64,000 nt of DNA from Bradyrhizobium sp. CCBAU 53351. Its GTDB lineage: Bacteria > Pseudomonadota > Alphaproteobacteria > Rhizobiales > Xanthobacteraceae. The notes under the pieces were generated by a model. That model was given only the letters and a program-made list of their open reading frames with translations. It was not told the origin of the DNA and made no database searches. The stretch spans positions 806,001 through 870,000 of the forward strand of contig NZ_CP030059.1 of NCBI RefSeq assembly GCF_015291745.1. Direction: 5' to 3'. Below are positions 37,336 to 46,500 of the stretch, one piece after another (positions within the stretch are counted from its first letter, which is position 1; every line of letters begins with the position of its first letter). The position numbers and the translations under genes are program-made.

Positions 37336-40176
37336 CTACAACATCTTCAGAAGCGCATCGGCAGCCCGGATATCCGCCGTCTCCGAACCTTCGGCAAAGC
37401 CTTCAAGCGACGATTGCAGCAATCCCTTCGCTTCCTCGCGCCGGCCGCGTTCGCCGATGAGCCCGGCGAGATCGACCACCGCCCGCAGTTCCCAGGCTTT
37501 CGCGCCTTGGGCGCGGCTGAGCTGCAGCGCCTGCAGCAGGCAGGCCTCGGCGTCCTGCATCCGCGGCGCCGGCTGGTGTGACAGGACCTTGCCTTTCATC
37601 CGCAGCAGTTCGGGCATGTAGAGGTGGTCGCCGCTCCGCTCGACCAGGCGGATCGCATCGTCGATGAGGTGCGCGCTCTGCTCGAACCGTCCGAGCGCGA
37701 GCAAGCCCTGGACCAGCGCGATGTTGAAGGTCGTGGTCAGCAGCTCGTAGCCGGCATCGTGGAGCTCGCGCAGGCAAGTCGCGATCGTCTCGACGCCACC
37801 GGCGGCATCGCCGCGCCGGATCGCCAGCTCGCCTTTGACGCCGCGGCCGACCGCAAGATAGGGCCCCATCGAGCGCGAATTGGCGTGCGCGATGAAGCGG
37901 TCGATGTCCTCCTCCGCGCCGTCGAGGTCGCCGCTCCAGAGCTCGATGGCGACCGCCCAGATCAGCGCGATGCAGAGCGTGATCGGATGATCCATCTGCG
38001 CAGCCTCGCTGACCGTCTGCCGCGCCAGTTGCAGCGCATCCGCGGGCCGGCCCTGCAGCCAGAGCTCCCGGGCCAGCGTGATGCCGGCCCGGTTGCGATG
38101 ATCGAAGCCGTAGACCGTGCTGATTCGTTCCGTGCCCGGTCCCCGCCAGGCCATCTCCAGCATCTTCAGCGCGTCGCGATGCCTGCCTGCCAGATGCAGC
38201 GAGACGCCGAGGAGGGAATGGGCGAGGGCGATCGAGGCCGCATCGCCTAGCGACCTTGCGACGGCGAGGCTCTGCTGCGCATAGCCAAGCGCGGCGTCGA
38301 ACTCTCCCATCCGCTCGTGAAAGATATGCATCCGGCCGAGCAGCTGGAGCTGGTTGATCTGGTCGCCGCGCGCCTCGGCGATCGCAAGGCTCCGGCTCAG
38401 GGCGTTGCGCGCCGCTTCGCTGCCGCCGCGGGTGAACATCAAGGTCAGTCCGAGCGCGGCCTGGATGTGCATTTCCTCGGCGCTGCCGCGCGCGGAGGGC
38501 ACCATTGCCAGCAGCGCACGTTCCGACCAGCGCCGGCATTCGATCAACAAAGACATCGCCAGGAAGATCGGCGCCGCGGCGGCGGCGAGCGCGATGCCGG
38601 CGCCGAGATCGCCGCCCGCGCCGAAGCACCAGTCGAGCGCGGCGCGCACGTTGTGAAGCGCGGAGAAGTGAGCCGCCCGTTCGTCCGCGCTCGGCACATT
38701 GGCCCAGCTCATGCCGGCCTGTTCCAGCCATCTCCGGTAGTAGGTCGCGTGGCGGACGGCGAGCGCCGCGTCATCAGGCTCGATCTCGCGCAGATAGGCG
38801 CGCGTGGTGTCGAGCAGGCGGTAGCGCATCATGGCGCCGATCGGGCGCGGGGCGACCATCGATTTGGCAACGAGACTGTCGACGGCATCGAACAAATGAG
38901 CGTGGTCGACGCGCCCGTCCGGCACGACCTCGAGCGCCGCGTCGAGGGTGAAATGGCCGGCGAAGACCGCGAGCCTGCGCAGCACCAGGCGTTCGCGATC
39001 CGACAATAGCCCGTAGCTCCAGTCGATCGTGGCCTGCAATGTCTTCTGCCGGGGTGGCGCCGTCCGCTGGCCTTGCCAGAGCAGGTTGAGACGCTCGTCG
39101 AGCAGTGCGGCCGTCTGCGCGAGGCCGTAGGCTTCGACCCGGCCCGCGGCGAGCTCGATCGCCAGCGCCATGCCGTCGAGCTTGCGGCAGATCCTCGCGA
39201 TGACTGCGGCATTTGCATCGTCGAGCGTGATCTGCGCGCCGCCGGCTGTGGCACGTTCGAGGAATAGTTGAAGTGCGGGATAGGTCTGTGCTGCGGCGGC
39301 GGTCAGGCCGGAATTGTCGGGCGGGACGGCGAACGGCGCCAATCGATAGACCTGCTCGCCCTCGACGCGCAGGGCTTCGCGGCTGGTCGCGAGGATATGG
39401 ACGTGCGGCGCCGCATGGAAGATCTCCGCGGCCAGCGGTGCGGCCCCTGCGATGACGTGCTCGCAATTGTCGAGGATCAACAGCATCCGCTTGTCCCTGA
39501 GATGCGCGAGCAGCGCGGGCAGGGGATCGTCGGTCTCCGCCGGCAGGCCAAGCATCAGCAGGATCGAGGTGATCACGAGATCGGGATCGCTGAGCGAGGC
39601 AAGGTCCACGAAGTGCGCGGCATCGGAGAATGATTCGAGCAGGTCGTGCGCGATCGCCACGGCGACCGCGGTCTTGCCGACGCCGCCGGGGCCGACGATC
39701 GTGACGAAGCGCGAGGCGAGGAGCTTGCCGGAGACGGCGGCGATCGCATCGTCGCGCCCGACCATCCGCTGCAGCCGGTTCGGCAGTTTCACGGGCGGCA
39801 ATTCCAGCCGCGGCGCGAGGCGCTGCATCGGGGCGATATTTGTCTGCGAGATCGGCGCCACGAAGCAATAGCCGCGGCCGGAAAGCGTCGTGATGTAGCG
39901 GGCGCCATCCTTGCCGTCGCCGAGCGCCTTGCGAAGCGCTGCGACATGAAAGCGCAGATTGGTCTCCTCGACGGTGATGCCGGGCCACACCAGCGCCATC
40001 AGGTCCCATTTGCTGACGACCTCATTCGGCCGCGACATCAGCGCCATCAGCGTGTCGAAGGCTTTCGCGCCGAGCGGCAACGCGACGCCGTTGCGCATCA
40101 CCAGCCTTTCATGCGGCGTCACGGAAAATGGCCCGAACGACAATGTTCCCGTCGCGGTGACGGCCGGCTCTGTCAT
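37336..40176 (-). CDS. winged-helix / STAND ATPase / TPR-like transcriptional regulator
   Basis: 946 residues. The OmpR-type DNA-binding winged helix (about 14-106) contains LGAKAFDTLMALMSRPNEVV, TNLRFHVAALRKALG and the wing YITTLSGRGYCFVA. A STAND/NB-ARC-like ATPase follows with Walker A GPGGVGKT (162-169) and Walker B MLLILDN (231-237), then a TSREALRVEGEQVYRL sensor-like segment and a winged-helix-like region (LQATIDWSYGLLSDRE). The C-terminal half (about 480-930) is helical and TPR-like. Such proteins sense a ligand through the C-terminal repeats and change oligomer state using ATP. It is divergent from the ohr-hydrolase-P460 genes; CTCACAA repeats in the gap are its likely sites. Confidence 0.9.
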   Translation of the reverse strand: MTEPAVTATGTLSFGPFSVTPHERLVMRNGVALPLGAKAFDTLMALMSRPNEVVSKWDLMALVWPGITVEETNLRFHVAALRKALGDGKDGARYITTLSGRGYCFVAPISQTNIAPMQRLAPRLELPPVKLPNRLQRMVGRDDAIAAVSGKLLASRFVTIVGPGGVGKTAVAVAIAHDLLESFSDAAHFVDLASLSDPDLVITSILLMLGLPAETDDPLPALLAHLRDKRMLLILDNCEHVIAGAAPLAAEIFHAAPHVHILATSREALRVEGEQVYRLAPFAVPPDNSGLTAAAAQTYPALQLFLERATAGGAQITLDDANAAVIARICRKLDGMALAIELAAGRVEAYGLAQTAALLDERLNLLWQGQRTAPPRQKTLQATIDWSYGLLSDRERLVLRRLAVFAGHFTLDAALEVVPDGRVDHAHLFDAVDSLVAKSMVAPRPIGAMMRYRLLDTTRAYLREIEPDDAALAVRHATYYRRWLEQAGMSWANVPSADERAAHFSALHNVRAALDWCFGAGGDLGAGIALAAAAAPIFLAMSLLIECRRWSERALLAMVPSARGSAEEMHIQAALGLTLMFTRGGSEAARNALSRSLAIAEARGDQINQLQLLGRMHIFHERMGEFDAALGYAQQSLAVARSLGDAASIALAHSLLGVSLHLAGRHRDALKMLEMAWRGPGTERISTVYGFDHRNRAGITLARELWLQGRPADALQLARQTVSEAAQMDHPITLCIALIWAVAIELWSGDLDGAEEDIDRFIAHANSRSMGPYLAVGRGVKGELAIRRGDAAGGVETIATCLRELHDAGYELLTTTFNIALVQGLLALGRFEQSAHLIDDAIRLVERSGDHLYMPELLRMKGKVLSHQPAPRMQDAEACLLQALQLSRAQGAKAWELRAVVDLAGLIGERGRREEAKGLLQSSLEGFAEGSETADIRAADALLKML

Positions 40177-40273
40177 GGCGAAATCTTGGTCCCTTCGGAA
40201 GGACCCGATAGCCAGATGATCGCGATCCGGCAAGGCCGCTCCTGCATCGGCATCAGACCGCGGATGCAGGCCT

Positions 40274-40311
40274 TTGTGAGGCGCCAGGCGAGACCTCACA
40301 ACTTCTCACAA
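40274..40311. promoter_or_regulatory. three CTCACAA heptamers, putative binding sites of the STAND regulator
   Basis: CTCACAA at 40295-40301 and 40305-40311 (direct, 10-bp period), plus its inverse TTGTGAG at 40274-40280. OmpR-type winged helices usually bind direct repeats at a 10-11-bp period. The sites lie about 60-95 bp before the ohr ATG. Confidence 0.58.
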
Positions 40312-40370
40312 GTCCAAACGGGTGTGCCGTCGCAGCCGCTGCTAGTCAGTGGCGTGACGACGAGGAGACC

Positions 40371-40793
40371 ATGATGACGCAGGCGGCGAAGTTACTCTAC
40401 ACGGCCAGGACCCACACCAGCGGCGGGCGGCACGACGGCATATCGCGCAGCTCTGACGGCCGCCTGGACGTCAAGCTGTCGCCGCCTGATGGCACCGGCA
40501 TCGGTACCAATCCCGAGCAATTGTTCGCCGCCGGCTGGTCGGCCTGCTTCGAGGGCGCGATGGAGATCGCCGCCCGCAAGCGCAAGCTCGAGCTTCCCAG
40601 GAAATGCGCTGTCGATGCGGAGATCGATCTCGTGCTCGACGACGGCGCCTATTCGCTCCGGGCACGCCTCAATGTCAGCCTGCCGGGCCTCGACCCCGAG
40701 ATCGCGCGCGGCATCGTCGATGATGCGCATCAGACCTGTCCCTATTCCAAGGCCGTTCGCGGCAACATCGACGTCACGGTCATGCTGATCTGA
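40371..40793 (+). CDS. ohr: organic hydroperoxide resistance protein (Ohr/OsmC family)
   Basis: 140 residues. The two peroxidatic/resolving cysteines are in AAGWSACFEGAMEIAA and HQTCPYSKAVRGN, the diagnostic Ohr pattern. The N-terminal ARTHTSGGRHDGISRSSDGRLDV also fits. It reduces organic and fatty-acid hydroperoxides using lipoylated proteins. A GAGGAG ribosome-binding site precedes the ATG; the next codon is also ATG. No OhrR (MarR type) gene lies alongside; instead the divergent neighbour is the STAND regulator, which is unusual. Confidence 0.93.
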   Translation: MMTQAAKLLYTARTHTSGGRHDGISRSSDGRLDVKLSPPDGTGIGTNPEQLFAAGWSACFEGAMEIAARKRKLELPRKCAVDAEIDLVLDDGAYSLRARLNVSLPGLDPEIARGIVDDAHQTCPYSKAVRGNIDVTVMLI

Positions 40794-40826
40794 CGCAACG
40801 ATCACCAAGCACCACGAGGTACGACC

Positions 40827-41858
40827 ATGAAGCCACCAATCATCGACCAGCATCGTCGCAAGTTTTTCGGCGTGGCCGCCGGAACCGTCGCCGTCGGCCT
40901 CGGCGTGATCGACCTCGCACGCGCCGAAACGGAAGCGCCGCGATCATCCGGATCGACCGCGTCATTCGGCGCGATCAAGCAGATCGATGCCGGCGTCCTC
41001 AATGTCGGGTATGCCGAGGCCGGACCTTCGAACGGTCCCGTGGCGATCCTGCTGCATGGCTGGCCTTACGACATCCACGCCTTCATCGACGTCGCGCCGA
41101 TCCTGGTGAAGGCCGGCTATCGCGTGATCATCCCTCATCTGCGCGGCTACGGCACGACGCACTTCCTCTCCGGCGAGACGCCGCGAAACGGTGAGCCCGC
41201 GGCGATGGCCGCCGACATCATCGCGCTGATGGACAAGCTCGATATCAAGAAGGCGGTCGTTGCCGGCTTCGACTGGGGCGCTCGCACCGCCGACATCATC
41301 GCCGCGTTGTGGCCGGAGCGCTGTCGCGCGCTGGTGTCGGTCAGCGGCTATCTCATCTCCAGCCAGGCCGCCGGCAACATGCCGCTGCCGCCGCAGGCCG
41401 AGCTGCAATGGTGGTACCAGTTCTATTTCGCGACCGAGCGCGGCCGCGCCGGATACGAGAAGTACACGCACGATTTCGCCAAGCTGATCTGGAAGCTCGC
41501 CTCGCCGCAGTGGAAGTTCGACGACGCCACCTTCGCCCGCAGCGCGGCGGCGCTGGACAACAAGGATCATGTCGCGATCACGATCCACAATTACCGCTGG
41601 CGGCTCGGGCTCGCCCAGGGCGAAGCGAAATACGAACATCTCGAAAGGAAGCTGGCGGCTGCTCCCGTCATCGAGGTGCCGACCATCACCATGGAAGGCG
41701 ACGCAAATGGCGCACCGCATCCCGATCCCAGCGCCTATGCCAAGAAGTTCTCGGGCCGGTACGAGTTTCGCCTGATCACCGGCGGCGTCGGCCATAATCT
41801 GCCGCAAGAGGCGCCAGAAGCCTTCGCCAAGGCCGTCATCGACGCCGACGGCGTCTGA
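40827..41858 (+). CDS. exported alpha/beta hydrolase (epoxide hydrolase / haloalkane dehalogenase-like)
   Basis: 343 residues. A twin-arginine-like signal (HRRKFFGVAAGTVAVGLG, cleavage near ARAE) suggests Tat export of a folded enzyme. The oxyanion segment HGWPYDIHAF and the nucleophile elbow VVAGFDWGARTA carry an Asp nucleophile, as in epoxide hydrolases and haloacid/haloalkane dehalogenases rather than Ser esterases. The catalytic His is in GGVGHNLPQE near the C-terminus, with the acid probably in EGDANG. It lies 33 bp after ohr in the same transcript. The substrate is unknown; a reactive epoxide or oxidized lipid would fit the neighbour. Confidence 0.88.
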   Translation: MKPPIIDQHRRKFFGVAAGTVAVGLGVIDLARAETEAPRSSGSTASFGAIKQIDAGVLNVGYAEAGPSNGPVAILLHGWPYDIHAFIDVAPILVKAGYRVIIPHLRGYGTTHFLSGETPRNGEPAAMAADIIALMDKLDIKKAVVAGFDWGARTADIIAALWPERCRALVSVSGYLISSQAAGNMPLPPQAELQWWYQFYFATERGRAGYEKYTHDFAKLIWKLASPQWKFDDATFARSAAALDNKDHVAITIHNYRWRLGLAQGEAKYEHLERKLAAAPVIEVPTITMEGDANGAPHPDPSAYAKKFSGRYEFRLITGGVGHNLPQEAPEAFAKAVIDADGV

Positions 41859-41927
41859 TTATTGATGCGATCCTCGGTCCGGCGTGGCTGGACCGAGGAT
41901 GTGCCGCCCCCAACCTGCAGAAATGAC

Positions 41928-42488
41928 ATGACGTCCAGCGAACCTGAAACGCAGAAGCGCTCCTATGCCACGGCGATCACGCTGGCGGCGCTTGTTCTCG
42001 TCCTTCTCCTGACCTTTGTGCCTTACCTGATTTCGATCGCCCTTGCCGAGGCGCCCGCGCAGAGTTCGACGGAAGCCTCGCCGATCTTCGGCGTCACCAT
42101 TCCGCCCGGCTACAGGCAATGGGAGTTGATCGCTCCGGCCGAGGAGGCCGCCCCGCTCGACGAGCTTCGCGCCGTCGTCGGCAACCAGACCGCAGTCGAC
42201 GCCTATCAGGCCGGTAAACTTCCGTTCCCGGACGGCAGCATCCTGGTCAAGCGCGCCTGGAAACGGAAACAGTCGCCCGAGTTTGCATCAGCGACGATTC
42301 CCGGCGCCGCCACCACGGTCCAGGTGATGGTCAAGGATTCCAGGAAGTACGCCGCGACCGGCGGCTGGGGCTTTGGCCGCTTCGTCAACGGCAAGCCGGT
42401 TGACGAAGCCCAGCATCGTACCTGCTGGGGCTGCCACGAAGCCCGCGCCAAGAGCCGCGATTACGTCTTCACGCGGCTGGCGCCCTGA
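41928..42488 (+). CDS. membrane-anchored cytochrome P460 family protein
   Basis: 186 residues from ATG 41928. One N-terminal membrane segment (about 16-37) and then a periplasmic domain with FGVTIPPGYRQWELIAP and GSILVKRAWK. The heme-binding CxxCH is RTCWGCHEARAKSRDYVFTR at the C-terminus. These are features of the cytochrome P460 / cytochrome c'-beta family, which includes hydroxylamine- or NO-reacting enzymes; many members have no known function. It follows the hydrolase by 69 bp and probably shares its operon. The start has no clear ribosome-binding site. Confidence 0.85.
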   Translation: MTSSEPETQKRSYATAITLAALVLVLLLTFVPYLISIALAEAPAQSSTEASPIFGVTIPPGYRQWELIAPAEEAAPLDELRAVVGNQTAVDAYQAGKLPFPDGSILVKRAWKRKQSPEFASATIPGAATTVQVMVKDSRKYAATGGWGFGRFVNGKPVDEAQHRTCWGCHEARAKSRDYVFTRLAP

Positions 42489-42749
42489 AGCGGGCCTCTG
42501 CCGGCGCAAGAGCAAAGCGGAATCATCCGGCGCTCGGAGCTTTGCCGGTTTTGACCCGGGGAAGCTGACCGAGGCGATGTATGAACCATTTGAATTCTGA
42601 CCCCGACCAAGGGTCGGAAGAGTGTTTCTCCAAAAAGCGCGGGCGGATCATGACGCGGCTTCCAAACTTGATCCGCGGGGTCCCGACGCGCCAGAAGCGA
42701 TCCGGCGAGCGAAGAAAGCGTTGAGCACAGAATGATGAGCAATTGAGCC

Positions 42750-43418
42750 ATGCAGAAGCGCTCAATCTCCAATGTGAGGCGATTCGGAGCTGATGGTCGA
42801 AAGACGCTCCTCCTGCTGCTTCTCCTTTTCGCGATCCCCGCGGATGACGGCTTTGCGCAGACACCACCGCCGCCAGTCGACGGACATGCGTTGGAGCGCG
42901 TGTCGCCGACGATCAAGAAGAGATTGGCGACCCGCTTTTCGTTAGGCGCGTTCGCCGGCCGCTTCGAGGAGACGCCGCTCGGCGCGGTCCGCGACACCGT
43001 GGGCGAAGGGACCATCCAACATCGAGGCGATGCTGGAGACAGCATCTATTGGCTGTGTTATCGGCGCGCGCAGCATCGAATATGGGTCGTGTCCAGCGGA
43101 GAGATGGGCGGCCCGGACCATCGCGTCACGGAGATTGTCGAAGAGCTCGCCGAGAAGGACACCGAGGCTTCGACCGATTGCGCCATCGTCCCGGAAAAGT
43201 TCGGGCCGCTCGTCTTCGACGGCAGGCTGCATTTAGGGATGTCGCGTTTGGAGGTGGTCAGGGCGCTGGGACCGCCGTCGAAGTCGGACGCTGCCCGGAT
43301 GGTGCATTCTCACGCCGGAAAGCTCGCAGACGGTTTCGATGAAACCGGATGGCTCATTCTCCGATTTCGTGAGGAAAAGCTCGTGTCCATGCGCGGCGGC
43401 AAGACCACGACGAATTGA
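42750..43418 (+). CDS. exported hypothetical protein
   Basis: 222 residues. Signal peptide (about 17-36) ending in DDGFAQT. The mature part has two regions: an N-terminal one with RFSLGAFAGRFEETPLGAVR and YWLCYR, and a C-terminal one with HLGMSRLEVVRALGPPS, a small SmpA/OmlA-like 'G-x-S-x-x-x-V-x-x-x-L-G-x-P' pattern also found in beta-barrel assembly factors. A Cys pair (WLC, TDC) may form a disulfide. No named family is recognised. It stands alone, convergent with the hybrid kinase gene. Confidence 0.72.
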   Translation: MQKRSISNVRRFGADGRKTLLLLLLLFAIPADDGFAQTPPPPVDGHALERVSPTIKKRLATRFSLGAFAGRFEETPLGAVRDTVGEGTIQHRGDAGDSIYWLCYRRAQHRIWVVSSGEMGGPDHRVTEIVEELAEKDTEASTDCAIVPEKFGPLVFDGRLHLGMSRLEVVRALGPPSKSDAARMVHSHAGKLADGFDETGWLILRFREEKLVSMRGGKTTTN

Positions 43419-43531
43419 AGTGGCGGCCAGGCGACTTCCCGGAAGCTGAAGCAGACAAAGGGGCAATCGTACGTCGTCGCGAGGCGCGGGCCTCATTCGA
43501 TGCAGTTGCCGCTATTGACCGGCCGCGCCCC

Positions 43532-46500
43532 TCACTCCGCCGCCACCATCTGCTGCGTGCGCCACTGGCCAAGGAGCGCGCGCAGCGAGGCCGGCTTGAC
43601 CGGCTTGTTCAGCACCGCGACGTTTTCGTCCCGCGCCGCGACCTGCACGGCGGGGCTGCGGTCGGCGGTGATCAGGATCGCGGGAATGCCGTCGCCGAAA
43701 CGCCGGCGGATCTCGCGGATCGCGGCGATGCCGTTGCCGCGGTCGAGATGATAATCGACCAAAAGGCCGGTGACGCGGCGGCCGGCGGTCTCGATCGCGG
43801 CGATCGCGCCTTCGGGATCGGCGACCGCGATCACCTCGGCATCCCATGCTTTCAGCAGCGTGCGCATGCCGTCGAGGATCGCCGCGTCATTCTCGATGCA
43901 GACGATCAGGGCGCCCGAGATCGGTGTGCGCGCCAGCGGCGTCGCGCTGGTCACGGCGGCGGTGTGGGTGATCGCCTTGGCGGTCGGCACCGTCACGGAG
44001 AACACCGAGCCGCCGCTTTTGTTGCCGTCGATGGCGATGCCGTGCTTGAGCACCCGCGCGAGCCGTTCGACGATGGAGAGGCCGAGCCCCAGCCCGCGCG
44101 CGATCCGCGCGCCCTGCTCGAGGCGATGGAATTCCTTGAAGATCTCGCCGCGCTTGACCTGGGGGATGCCGACGCCGGTGTCGTAGACGCAGATCTTGAG
44201 CGACGGGCCCTGGCGGCGACAGCCGACCAGCACGCGGCCGCGCGGGGTGTATTTGATTGCGTTCGAGATCAAATTCTGCAGCAGGCGGCGCAGCAGCAGC
44301 CGATCCGACTCGACCGGCAGCGAGCAGGGCACGAAGGCGAGCTCCAGGCCCTTGGCGCGCGCGATCGGCGCGAACTCGATCTCCAGCGAGCGCATCAGAT
44401 CGGCCATCTTGAAGCTCGAGATCGAGGTCGTCATCGCGCCGGCGTCCAGCCGCGAGATGTCCAAGAGCGCGCCGAGGATCTCTTCGATCGCCTGCAGCGA
44501 TTCGTCGATGTTCTCGACCAGCCGCGTCTCCTCGCCGCTGTGCTGGCGCTCGACCAGGCTCGTGACATAGAGCCGCGCGGCGTTCAGCGGCTGCAGAATG
44601 TCGTGGCTGGCGGCGGCGAGGAAGCGGGTCTTGGAGATGCTGGCGTCCTCCGCCGTGCTCTTGGCCAGGGCCAGCTCGGAGTTCAGCCGCGTCAGCTCCT
44701 CGGTGCGGTCGCGCACGCGTTTTTCCAGCGTCGCGTTGGCGCGCTCCAGCGCTTCCGCCGCTTCGAAGCTGGGCGTGACGTCGGTGAAGGTTATAACGAA
44801 GCCGCCGCCGGGCATGCGGTTGGTGAGCACCTCGATCACCATGTGGCGTTCCGGCAGGCGTTCGAGATACGGCTCGCTGTCGGTGGTGTAGGCTATGAGC
44901 CGCTGCTCGATCATCGCCTCACGGTCGGCCTGATGGTCCGGATCGCTCACCCCCATGAATTCCAGGATCTCGCGCAAGGGCGTGCCGAACTGGACGATGT
45001 GCGGGGGCACGTTGAGGAGATCGCCGAACTGCCGGTTGGAGCAGATCAGCTGCAAATCGGCATCGAACACCGCGATGCCCTGGCGCACGTGGTTGAGCGC
45101 GGTCTGGAGGATCTCGCGGTTGAAATGCAGCGCCGCGTGCGAATCGTCGAGCAGTTTTAGCGCGGCTTTTGCCGACACCGTCCGCTTGCGCAGCAGGAGC
45201 GACATCACGAGGCGGGAGGAGGCCGCTCCAATCGAGGAGGCGATCAGGTGCTCGGCGTGCTGCAACAGCTCGAAATCAGCGGGGGCGCCGGGCTCCAGCC
45301 GGACGTTGCGCCGCGCGGAGAAGGCCTCGAAGGAGTGCCGCGCGCGGTCGGGGCCGAGATATTGCGCCACCGTAGTCTGGATGTCCTGCACTGTGACGGT
45401 GGTGCGCCAGCGGCGGAAACCCGGGGAGATCGGCGCGAGCGTGTTGGGGACGAACAGATCGGCCTGCAACAGCTCGATCGACGAGGGCCTTCGCGCCAGC
45501 GACAGCAGCACATAGGTCAGGATGTTGAGCGACAGCGACCAGATCACGCCGTGCATCAGCGGGGGCAGATCGGCGCCGAACAGCGCCTGCGGCCGCAGCG
45601 CCTCGATGCCGAACGGGCCGTGCTGGAGCAGCAGGATGCCCGACGTCGAGGAATCCATGAAGCTCGGCATGAACAGCGTGTAGAGCCACACCGCGAAGCC
45701 GACCAGCATGCCGCCGATCGCGCCGCGCGCGGTGGCGCGCCGCCAGAGCAATCCGCCGAAGAAGCTCGGGGCCAGCTGGGCGATGGCCGCAAAGGAGAGC
45801 AGGCCGATCGCGGCGAGCTGGGTATTGCCGAGCGCGCGATAGTAGAAATAGGCCATCACCATGATGGCGAAGATCGCGAGTCGCCGCGAGCGCAGCAGGA
45901 AGTCGCTGAAATCCGCGCCGCCGGTGCGCCCCTCGGGCCGCCGCTGCAGCACCAGGGGCACCACGAGGTCGTTCGAGACCATGATGGACAGCGCGACGCA
46001 TTCCACGATCACCATAGCCGTGGCCGCCGAGAGGCCACCCACGAAGACAGCAACGCTGAGCAGTCCCGCACCGCCCTCCATCGGCAGCGCCAGCACGTAC
46101 ATGTCCGGATCGACCGCGCCAAAGGGGAAGCTGACGAGACCGGCGAGCGCAATCGGGATCACGAACAGATTGATGGCGACGAGGTAGAGCGGGAACAGCC
46201 AGCGCGCGCGGCTGACCTCGGCATCCGAGGAATTCTCGACCACGCTGACGTGGAACTGGCGCGGCAGCAGCATGATCGCGCACAGCGACAACAGCGTCAT
46301 GGTCAGGAAGTTGCCGATCGACGGGGTGTAATCGATGGCGCGCACCGCCTCCGGCGTCTTCATCGCACGCTCGATCAATTCGTGCGGCGAGAACATCCAG
46401 AAGGTGACGAAGATGCCGACGGTGAGGAAGGCGACCAGCTTGATGGTGGATTCGGTGGCGACCGCCAGCATCAGGCCGTGCTGATGCTCGGTCGCGTCGG

